From assembly GCA_964422295.1 (NCBI GenBank), contig CAYRAM010000001.1, positions 62,001 to 126,000 of the forward strand: a stretch of DNA of 64,000 nt, given 5' to 3'. A model generated the notes under the pieces. That model saw only the letters and a list, made by a program, of their open reading frames with translations. It did no database searches and had not been told where the DNA came from. A program made the translations under genes and the position numbers. Shown one piece after another: positions 41,734-48,928 of the stretch. Each line of letters begins with the position of its first letter. The first letter of the stretch is position 1. Origin of the DNA: UBA12191 sp964422295 (GTDB taxonomy: Bacteria > Planctomycetota > UBA8108 > UBA1146).

Positions 41734-41750
41734 GAACCACTTCCCGATCT

Positions 41751-41762
41751 GGGGATGTCCCC
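41751..41762. promoter_or_regulatory. Perfect dyad in the kinase/sigma-factor divergent promoter region
   Basis: GGGGA-TG-TCCCC, a 12-base inverted repeat in the middle of the 68-base gap between the divergent kinase and ECF sigma factor genes. Its central place suits an operator controlling both directions. No clear -10/-35 pair is recognisable, as expected if an alternative sigma factor is used. Confidence 0.3.
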
Positions 41763-41801
41763 CGGCTACTTTTTCGCTATCATGCCCGGCAGGAGGCTCG
41801 C

Positions 41802-42506
41802 ATGACAGATCCTGATCAGGAGGAAAATTCTTCACCAGCGGAAGAAGACACCCCGTCCGATGACGATTCTGCAAATGAATCCCCGGATCAGAGTGCCGAA
41901 GATTGGCTACCAGAGTTTGCCGGAGGTGACGACGATGCTTTCGGTCGCTTGATCCATCAGGAACTCCCCCGTTTGAGGAGGCCGGTTGAGGATCGATTGG
42001 GGCCCGATTTGCGCCGCCGGATCGATCCGAGTGATGTCCTTCAGCAGGCCGCACTCGATGTCTATCATCTTCGCGACTCCTTTGAGGATCGCGGCCTTCC
42101 GGCCTTCCGTGCCTGGCTCAAGAAGGTGACGATGAACAACCTCAATCGCCTGATCGAGAAAGAACTGGCGCAGAAGCGAGATCCACGCAAGGAAAAGCGT
42201 CGCGCCAAGGAGGCGGGCAGGAGCAGGTCTCTCGATCCCCTCGGTCATCTGGCGGCATCCATCTCCTCACCATCAGCAGGTGTTCACAGGGAAGAAGCGC
42301 TCGATATGCTCGAACGCTGCCTGGACATGCTCGGCGATGACGATCGGGAGTTGCTTCGCTGGATCGACGAGGAAGGCCTCTCCTATGAAGAGGCCGCACG
42401 GCGCCTCTCCATCAATATCGAGGCGACCCGGCGTCGACACAGTCGGGCCATCGCACGATTGCGCAAGTTTGCAGATGCCATGCGATCCGGTGATCCTGAG
42501 GGATAA
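41802..42506 (+). CDS. ECF-type RNA polymerase sigma factor
   Basis: A 234-residue sigma-70-family protein. A 40-residue acidic N-terminal extension (EENSSPAEEDTPSDDDSA) precedes region 2 (FGRLIHQELPRLRRPVEDRL through DPSDVLQQAALDVY and AFRAWLKKVTMNNLNRLIE). Region 4 is LDMLGDDDRELLRWIDEEG with the helix-turn-helix SYEEAARRLSINIEATRRR. The DPSDVLQ segment is typical of the ECF groups of Planctomycetes that are genomically linked to Ser/Thr kinases. The start is set by AGGAGG at 41791-41796. Divergence from the TPR kinase, 68 bases away, suggests the kinase controls the sigma factor or that both answer the same signal. Confidence 0.9.
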   Translation: MTDPDQEENSSPAEEDTPSDDDSANESPDQSAEDWLPEFAGGDDDAFGRLIHQELPRLRRPVEDRLGPDLRRRIDPSDVLQQAALDVYHLRDSFEDRGLPAFRAWLKKVTMNNLNRLIEKELAQKRDPRKEKRRAKEAGRSRSLDPLGHLAASISSPSAGVHREEALDMLERCLDMLGDDDRELLRWIDEEGLSYEEAARRLSINIEATRRRHSRAIARLRKFADAMRSGDPEG

Positions 42507-42573
42507 TCGGCGGCGTGTGCGTCTATTTGCAGCGATTTTCATGAGATTATCGCCGGAACTCCCCCGGGTCTCC

Positions 42574-42601
42574 TTGACCCTGTTTTTCGGAGTCCTAGCA
42601 T
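42574..42601 (+). promoter_or_regulatory. Candidate sigma-70-type promoter of the kgd gene
   Basis: TTGACC (42574-42579) and TAGCAT (42596-42601) separated by 16 bases, about 80 bases before the kgd start and after the sigma factor gene. Five of six and four of six positions match the housekeeping consensus. It would place the hairpin at 42639-42664 within the mRNA leader. Confidence 0.4.
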
Positions 42602-42638
42602 CCTTGGAGGGGCCTTGCTGAAGGTCCAACCCTGTGGG

Positions 42639-42664
42639 GACGAGGTGGTTACACCACTCTCGTC
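42639..42664 (+). promoter_or_regulatory. Strong hairpin in the kgd leader
   Basis: An 11-base-pair stem: GACGAGGTGGT (42639-42649), loop TAC, then ACCAC (42653-42657), a single bulged T and CTCGTC (42659-42664). It stops eight bases before the TGGAGG ribosome binding site of the preferred kgd start (GTG 42682). Only a short T run (CCTTTTGG) follows, so it is a weak terminator at best; a leader-regulation role is possible. Confidence 0.5.
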
Positions 42665-42681
42665 AGCCTTTTGGAGGCCAA

Positions 42682-45600
42682 GTGGATCGCTTTGGATCAA
42701 ATTCGGGATACGTCGATGCCCTCTACGAGCAGTTCAAGCTCGATCCATCCAGTGTGAGCGCTGCCTGGAGGGAATTCTTCGATGGCTACGAAGCGGCAGA
42801 TGCCCAGCCTGTTCGTAGCACAACGGAGTCCACAAAAGCGGATCAGGTCGCTGATCCCGCCAGGATGAAGCGATCGGATGGGGAGGTTGTCAAAGGGGGC
42901 ACCTCCATTGCTACTCACGAATCGACACCACCCAAGGCGGCTGCTCCGGTGGACGGCAATCCCGACTCAGCTGATCCGATTCTTGAGCCTCTCAAAGGGA
43001 TTGCCGCCAAGATCGCTGAGAATATGCAGCAAAGCACCGATGTTCCGACTGCGACGACCGTTCGCAGCATTCCGGTGCGTCTCCTGGAAGAAAACCGGAA
43101 GATCATCAATGAGCACCAACTTGCATGGGCTCGGCCAAAAGTTTCATTCACACACATCATCGCATTTGCACTCGTCAGGGGGCTCGTCGAGCATCCCATG
43201 ATGAATCATGGCTTTAAATTTGTCGATGGTGTGCCGACAAGAATTTCTCGTCGTCATACTCAGATCGGCATCGCAGTAGACGTGGAAAGAAATGGGCAAA
43301 GGTCACTGGTCGTACCGAATATCAAGGCTGCTGACACCCTTGGGTTCCGCGAGTTTTTGGCTGCGTACAACGATCTGGTTTCCCGGTCCCGCAGGGGAAA
43401 ATTGACACTCCCCGATTTCGAGGGTACCTCAGTGACGATCACCAATCCCGGGATGCTTGGGACGACGATGTCTGTTCCAAGATTGATGGCGGAACAAGGG
43501 GCAATATTCGGCATCGGTTCCATCGAGTATCCACCATCCTGTGCGGGGATGTCCCCCGATCAGGTGGGTGCTCTGGGCCTCTCCAAAGTGATGACTCTGA
43601 CCAGCACTTATGACCACCGGGTAATTCAGGGGGCGGAGTCGGGGGCATTTCTGGGAAGTGTTGAAAAGTGCCTGCTGGGAGATAATCGTTTCTACGAGCA
43701 GATCTTTGAAGAACTGGATGTGCCCCATGAGCCATACCAGTGGTCCCAGGAAGAAGCCTCTTCCATCGGTGCTGACGACACAAACTCCATCGCTTATCGC
43801 CAGGCCAAGGTTCTCCAATTGGTTGAAGCATATCGCACCCGCGGTCACAGGGTTGCTCATCTGGATCCTCTCGGAGGCAGTCCGGCACCCGATCCGGACC
43901 TGGAACTCTCCAGCTATGGTCTCAGTATCTGGGATCTTGATCGACTCTTCCTCTGTGGAGGTGTGGGGGGGCAGGAGCGGCCGAGAAAGTTGCGGGAGAT
44001 CATCGATATCCTGCGCAGAACTTACAGCAGTTACGTCGGAATTGAATTTGCCCACATCTCCAATTCGGAGGAGAGAATCTGGCTTCAGAATCGAATGGAG
44101 CAGACGGAGAATCAAGAGGAGCTCTCCATCGATGAAAAATTGCACATCCTCAGAAAACTCAATGAAGCAGAGGCGTTTGAGAAATTCCTTCATTCCAGTT
44201 ATGTGGGGGCAAAACGATTTAGTCTCGAAGGAACTGAATCCCTGATTCCTGCCCTGGATGCGGTCCTCTCATGCTGCTCTGCTGAGGGAGTGCAAGATGT
44301 GTTTCTGGGGATGGCACACAGGGGCAGGCTAAACGTCCTCGTCAACATTCTGGGGAAATCACTCCAGCAAGTATTCGAAGAGTTTGAAGATTTTGATCCT
44401 GAATCTCCGGAAGGATCAGGAGACGTCAAATACCATTTGGGTTCTGTCGGTGAGTATCGTGGGAGTGGTGGAGAGCCGGTCCAGGTTGCTCTGGCGAGTA
44501 ATCCGAGCCACCTTGAATCGGTTTGCCCGGTGGTGACCGGCATGGCTCGAGCCTTGCAGGATCGCAAAGGAAATCAACGATCTGTGATGCCGTTGCTGAT
44601 TCATGGGGACGCTGCCCTTGCGGGGCAAGGTGTGACCTACGAGACGCTGAATATGTCTCAATTGGAAGGGTACGGTACGGGAGGGACGGTTCATCTGGTC
44701 ATCAACAACCAGATTGGATTCACGACCTCTCCTGAAGATGGAAGATCCAGCCGATATTGTACCGATCTGGCAAAGTCTATCGAAGCTCCGGTTTTCCATG
44801 TGAATGCAGATCATCCACAAATGGTGGTTCGCATGGCGCGTCTCGCTTTTGAGTATCGCAATCGCTTCGGCAAGGATGTCTTCATAGACTTGGTGGGTTA
44901 TCGCCGGTGGGGACACAACGAGGGAGATGAACCAGGGTACACGCAGCCGTTGATGACCGAGAGCATCGAAAAGCACCGTTCGGTCCGTAAGTTGGCGACT
45001 GAAAGATTGCTGGCTCGTGAAGAAATCGATCTTGAAACGGCGGAGCGGATGCTCTCCGATTTTCAAACGATCCTGGATGGCTCTTTGAAAGCGGTAAAGG
45101 AAACAGTGGCAGCAAAGCGGCAAGTTTCCTTGAGACCTGATAATGAGGAGCTTGAGGGTGTTGCGACTGCTTCAGTATCAACAGCGGTGACTGCAGATGA
45201 GTTGCAGTTGCTCATCGCCGAAGTGACACGCACACCCGAAGATTTTCAACTTCATCCGAAGCTGCTCAGTCAATTTCAACGCCGGCTTGAATTGGCCCAA
45301 GGCGGTGCGATCGATTGGGGGCTTGCTGAACTTTGCGCATTCGGCTCTCTCGTGAGAGATGGCGCCCCGGTTAGATTGTCGGGAGAGGATAGTGGCCGCG
45401 GTACCTTTAGTCAGCGTCATGCCGAACTCACGGACGTGACGACTGGCCTGCGGCACGTTCCACTGGCCCACATTTCAGGGGCCAAGGCACCCTTCCAGGT
45501 TTACAACTCACTCCTTTCTGAGTTCGGCGTCCTCGGATTCGATTACGGTTACAGTGTTCAAGCTGCTGAAGCCCTGACAATTTGGGAAGCTCAATTCGGA

Positions 45601-46347
45601 GATTTCTCTAATGGTGCACAAGTCATCATCGATCAGTATATCTCCAGTGCTGAAGAGAAGTGGCGCCAACAATCTAATCTGACGATGTTGTTGCCTCATG
45701 GATACGAAGGCCAAGGCCCAGAGCATTCCAGCGCCAGATTGGAAAGATTTCTCCAACTGTGCGCCGAAGGAAATCTTCGGGTCGTCCAACCCAGCAATGC
45801 TGCCCAATACTTCCATACATTGAGGAGGCAGGTCCATGAGGTAGTCAAGAAACCGCTGGTCGTGCTGACACCAAAAGGACTTTTGCGATTGCCCGCTGCC
45901 AGAAGTACCACTGCAGAATTTACCGATCGAGGATTCCAGGAGGTCCTCGTCGATGGTCAGCCGGGTAACCACATTCGCAAGGTGTTGATCGCCTCAGGTC
46001 GAATCATCTACGATCTGCTGCAAGAACGAGCTACCCGCAATGCCGAAGAAGTGCTCATCGTGAGATTGGAACAGTTTTATCCCTTCCCCAGGGCTGCCCT
46101 GCAGGCGGTCATGCAGTTGCTACCCGAATCATGTGAAGTGCGATGGGTTCAGGACGAACCCCGAAACATGGGTGCATGGTCCTACCTGAGAGACCGGGAC
46201 GGTGGCTTCCTTGCCGGAGGGCGCCGGGTGACCTTTATCGGCAGGGCATGGAGCGCCAGTCCAGCCAGTGGATCCAAATCGGTTCATGATCATGAGCAGG
46301 CAGACCTGATTGACAGGGCCTTTGCCGATGGTCCGGGGGGGATATAG
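42682..46347 (+). CDS. kgd: 2-oxoglutarate dehydrogenase E1 fused to an E2 catalytic domain (Kgd/OdhA type)
   Basis: A 1221-residue fusion. Residues 1-40 match the E1o N-terminus (YVDALYEQFKLDPSSVSAAW), followed by a charged linker. Residues of about 95-345 are a dihydrolipoamide succinyltransferase catalytic domain (SFTHIIAFALVRGLVEHP, VTITNPGMLGTTMSVPRL) with active-site TYDHRVIQGAESG near 310. No lipoyl domain is present. The rest is SucA-type E1: ThDP/substrate motifs GMAHRGRLNVLVN (near 546), GDAALAGQGVTYETLNMS (near 642) and INNQIGFTTSP. This is the architecture of mycobacterial Kgd and corynebacterial OdhA, which decarboxylate 2-oxoglutarate and join a complex with AceE/AceF. GTG 42682 follows TGGAGG; GTG 42634 would add 16 unrelated residues. 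RNase D follows after 3 bases. Confidence 0.95.
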   Translation: MDRFGSNSGYVDALYEQFKLDPSSVSAAWREFFDGYEAADAQPVRSTTESTKADQVADPARMKRSDGEVVKGGTSIATHESTPPKAAAPVDGNPDSADPILEPLKGIAAKIAENMQQSTDVPTATTVRSIPVRLLEENRKIINEHQLAWARPKVSFTHIIAFALVRGLVEHPMMNHGFKFVDGVPTRISRRHTQIGIAVDVERNGQRSLVVPNIKAADTLGFREFLAAYNDLVSRSRRGKLTLPDFEGTSVTITNPGMLGTTMSVPRLMAEQGAIFGIGSIEYPPSCAGMSPDQVGALGLSKVMTLTSTYDHRVIQGAESGAFLGSVEKCLLGDNRFYEQIFEELDVPHEPYQWSQEEASSIGADDTNSIAYRQAKVLQLVEAYRTRGHRVAHLDPLGGSPAPDPDLELSSYGLSIWDLDRLFLCGGVGGQERPRKLREIIDILRRTYSSYVGIEFAHISNSEERIWLQNRMEQTENQEELSIDEKLHILRKLNEAEAFEKFLHSSYVGAKRFSLEGTESLIPALDAVLSCCSAEGVQDVFLGMAHRGRLNVLVNILGKSLQQVFEEFEDFDPESPEGSGDVKYHLGSVGEYRGSGGEPVQVALASNPSHLESVCPVVTGMARALQDRKGNQRSVMPLLIHGDAALAGQGVTYETLNMSQLEGYGTGGTVHLVINNQIGFTTSPEDGRSSRYCTDLAKSIEAPVFHVNADHPQMVVRMARLAFEYRNRFGKDVFIDLVGYRRWGHNEGDEPGYTQPLMTESIEKHRSVRKLATERLLAREEIDLETAERMLSDFQTILDGSLKAVKETVAAKRQVSLRPDNEELEGVATASVSTAVTADELQLLIAEVTRTPEDFQLHPKLLSQFQRRLELAQGGAIDWGLAELCAFGSLVRDGAPVRLSGEDSGRGTFSQRHAELTDVTTGLRHVPLAHISGAKAPFQVYNSLLSEFGVLGFDYGYSVQAAEALTIWEAQFGDFSNGAQVIIDQYISSAEEKWRQQSNLTMLLPHGYEGQGPEHSSARLERFLQLCAEGNLRVVQPSNAAQYFHTLRRQVHEVVKKPLVVLTPKGLLRLPAARSTTAEFTDRGFQEVLVDGQPGNHIRKVLIASGRIIYDLLQERATRNAEEVLIVRLEQFYPFPRAALQAVMQLLPESCEVRWVQDEPRNMGAWSYLRDRDGGFLAGGRRVTFIGRAWSASPASGSKSVHDHEQADLIDRAFADGPGGI

Positions 46348-46350
46348 CCT

Positions 46351-47535
46351 TTGACGGACTCCTCAAGCATGTACGTCGAGTCTTCGGACGAGTTGATTCG
46401 CTTGATGCGGCAGGCCCGGGAGGATGGGCGCTTCGGGATCGATCTCGAGTTTATTCGTGAACGATCCTTTTTTCCAAAATTGGCACTGGTTCAGATTTCG
46501 GTGGGGACTGAACTCAAGTTGGTCGATCCGCTGGCGAAGATTTCCATCGATCCGATTCTGGAGACTGTGAGTGACCCTTCGATTGTGAAGATTGTCCATG
46601 CCGGTGGACAGGATATGGAAATTCTTGAGCTTGAGTCCGGGGAAGTCCCTGCTAATGTTTTCGACACACAAATTGCGGCAGCATTTCTCGGATTGGGCTT
46701 GCAGCCGGCTTATGCGGCAACTTGCGAGAGGCTACTGGGCAAATTTGTCCAGAAGGGCGAATCTTGGACCAATTGGCTCCATCGACCTTTGACTTCTAAT
46801 CAGGAAACATATGCCCTCGACGATGTCCGGCATCTCATTCCGTTACACGATGTTCTGACCAAGTCCCTCGAAACCGAATCGCGTTTATCCTGGGCACTGG
46901 GTGAGATGGAGAAGTACGCATCCAGGGAGACCTACCATCCTTCCCTCAAATCCAGTCTCAAAAGGGTCAAGAAGTCAGGCAGCCTCGATGCAAAAGGAGT
47001 GGTGGTCCTCGGGCCTCTCTATGAGTGGCGGGAATCGGAGGCGAGGAAGCAGGATCGCCCGCGGAGACGCATTCTCAGTGATGAGTTGCTCGTCGAATTG
47101 GCGCGCAGGACTCCTGCCAATGGAAAAGCTCTGCGAGGACTGCGTGGCATCGATTCAAGGGATGCAAACCGGTATGGCGATGACATCGTCAAGGCGATTT
47201 CCCGCGGTACGTCGATTCCTGACGACCAAATTCCTGAATTGAAAAGACGTCGACGCCTCGAACCTGCAGAAGAGGCTGCCCTTGAGTTGGCGACCTCAGC
47301 GCTGAGAGCGCTTTGCAGGGCGGAAAGAATTGCGCCACCGTTGGTGGGCAATCAAGGGGATGTCGAGGAGCTCATTCGCGCAAAAGCAGCCCAGGATCCC
47401 AATATAGAGCAACTGAAACTGCTTTCCGGTTGGCGCGGAGAACTGATTGGAAATCGGTTGCTTCGGTTTTTGTCCGGTGATTCTTCTCTGAGAATCGATC
47501 CGCATACGGGATTCCCCGAACTAGGCGACCGTTAA
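46351..47535 (+). CDS. rnd: Ribonuclease D
   Basis: A 394-residue 3'-5' exoribonuclease of the DEDD family, involved in tRNA and stable RNA 3' processing. Catalytic residues: Asp-x-Glu in FGIDLEFIRERSFFPKLAL, Asp in VHAGGQDMEIL, and Tyr-x3-Asp in TYALDDVRHLIPLH. Two HRDC-like regions follow (about 205-290 and 300-380), as in full-length RNase D. The start TTG 46351 has a G-rich stretch upstream; ATG 46369 is the alternative. It lies 3 bases after kgd and probably shares its transcript. Its TAA overlaps the stop codon of the convergent radical SAM gene. Confidence 0.94.
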   Translation: MTDSSSMYVESSDELIRLMRQAREDGRFGIDLEFIRERSFFPKLALVQISVGTELKLVDPLAKISIDPILETVSDPSIVKIVHAGGQDMEILELESGEVPANVFDTQIAAAFLGLGLQPAYAATCERLLGKFVQKGESWTNWLHRPLTSNQETYALDDVRHLIPLHDVLTKSLETESRLSWALGEMEKYASRETYHPSLKSSLKRVKKSGSLDAKGVVVLGPLYEWRESEARKQDRPRRRILSDELLVELARRTPANGKALRGLRGIDSRDANRYGDDIVKAISRGTSIPDDQIPELKRRRRLEPAEEAALELATSALRALCRAERIAPPLVGNQGDVEELIRAKAAQDPNIEQLKLLSGWRGELIGNRLLRFLSGDSSLRIDPHTGFPELGDR

Positions 47536-48908
47536 CGTTCCCCACCAGCAACATCGATGACATCCATGAAACTCGACACGCTAAAGATCGCATTGCCTGC
47601 CCCTGGAGGACCATACCCCGGCGGTACCGGCAATCGATGCTCCCGATGACAGTCTCTCCATGCAACCAGTAATCGGGCATGGTACTCGAGGGGGGCAGGA
47701 GGTTGCTCTTCGCCAGAGTTTTTCCGGTCCACCACGAGAGGTGACAATGGCTCGGGACACCAGACGGTAAAGCGTGGACAAACTCCCTGACTCATGAAGA
47801 AGTTTAATCCTTCGCGTGTCGATTCCACTGCTGCTTCGGGATCGGTGTATCCGTGGGGACGTGACATTTCGATTCCTGCGACGAAATTTGGAATGACATT
47901 TTCTGCTCCAAAGACGTCTGTTGCCGCAATAATTCTGCGGTGCCATTCATCCCTGCCCACATAAGCGTTTTTTCCGGGGCACAGTATTGGAAACAACTCT
48001 TCGTCCCAAATCTCATAATTGGGGTGGTAAATACGAATCCCGGCATCTTTGAGGATCATTTGTTCATCCTCGGGCAAAGCCTGGGTCACCGCCTTCGGGA
48101 TCCAGCGTCCGGGAAACTTCTCTTCGATGGCCCGAGCATATGTGGCGTAAAACTCAGCTTCTCCCTGGCCTTTGAGGCTTCGAGTCACCGATCCCCCCGT
48201 CAGGGTGTAGGCCTGGGAGGGTGAGTTCACCTTGTCGAGAATGGTCAGTGCCTCGATGACCTCATCCAGAGGCTTGACGGTCCGATAGGGGCGACCCGCT
48301 TTGACCTGTTGGCGATAGTTCTCGTTGATGTCACAGAAGCGGCATTCCTCTTTGAATCCGAAGTACTGACATTTGCGATACACGGTCAGATAAACCAGAT
48401 ATCCCCATTCGATGGTGGGTGCAACTTCATGAACGGGTTGGCCGTTTTCGAGAGTTTCCTGGTAGTACTCGGGTACAGGCTGCAGATCGATGTTTGAAAT
48501 TGATTGATCCCCGCAGGTCAACTGTAACTCTTCTCCTGCCATATCCGCACGCCAAGGGGAATAGGGATTCACGCGCACCGAGACGGTAGTTCTTCTCAGA
48601 TTCCATTCGCCGCCGATCAGTTGGATTTCTTCGGGAGCACTGAGATTTTCTTCCTGTTTCATTTCCTCGATGGGGACCATGTCAAAGCTGAAGATGAAGT
48701 AGGACTTTCGTTTGAAGTCTGCGCAGTAATTGAGTGCAGCGGGGGAAAATGAAATTCCGAGGCGCAGCAAATCTTCTTTGACGAGGGCTTCCACGGGCAA
48801 GTCAGGGAAGATGGATTGCAATCTTGCTATGTCAGCGAGTCTTGCATCGCCTTCGTGTAAGTCCATTTCAGGACTGATGTGTGCCGGGGTCTCAGGGACA
48901 AGATCCAT
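47532..48908 (-). CDS. Radical SAM protein with CX8CX2C cysteine motif
   Basis: A 458-residue protein with a radical SAM-like core. The probable cluster-binding cysteines are Cys180, Cys189 and Cys192 in VYRKCQYFGFKEECRFCDIN. The C-x8-C-x2-C spacing is unlike the canonical C-x3-C-x2-C. Downstream elements fit a TIM barrel of the family: LTGGSVTRS (the GGE-like SAM-binding motif), LKDAGIRIYHPNYEIW and NFVAGIEMSRPHGYTDPEAA. The first 160 residues are a non-catalytic extension with NPYSPWRADM. I cannot name the reaction. It is last in a minus-strand run after the HEAT-VWA gene, 20 bases away, and overlaps the stop of rnd. Confidence 0.8.
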   Translation of the reverse strand: MDLVPETPAHISPEMDLHEGDARLADIARLQSIFPDLPVEALVKEDLLRLGISFSPAALNYCADFKRKSYFIFSFDMVPIEEMKQEENLSAPEEIQLIGGEWNLRRTTVSVRVNPYSPWRADMAGEELQLTCGDQSISNIDLQPVPEYYQETLENGQPVHEVAPTIEWGYLVYLTVYRKCQYFGFKEECRFCDINENYRQQVKAGRPYRTVKPLDEVIEALTILDKVNSPSQAYTLTGGSVTRSLKGQGEAEFYATYARAIEEKFPGRWIPKAVTQALPEDEQMILKDAGIRIYHPNYEIWDEELFPILCPGKNAYVGRDEWHRRIIAATDVFGAENVIPNFVAGIEMSRPHGYTDPEAAVESTREGLNFFMSQGVCPRFTVWCPEPLSPLVVDRKNSGEEQPPAPLEYHARLLVAWRDCHREHRLPVPPGYGPPGAGNAIFSVSSFMDVIDVAGGER

Positions 48909-48928
48909 GGGTGCTCCTCACAATGATG

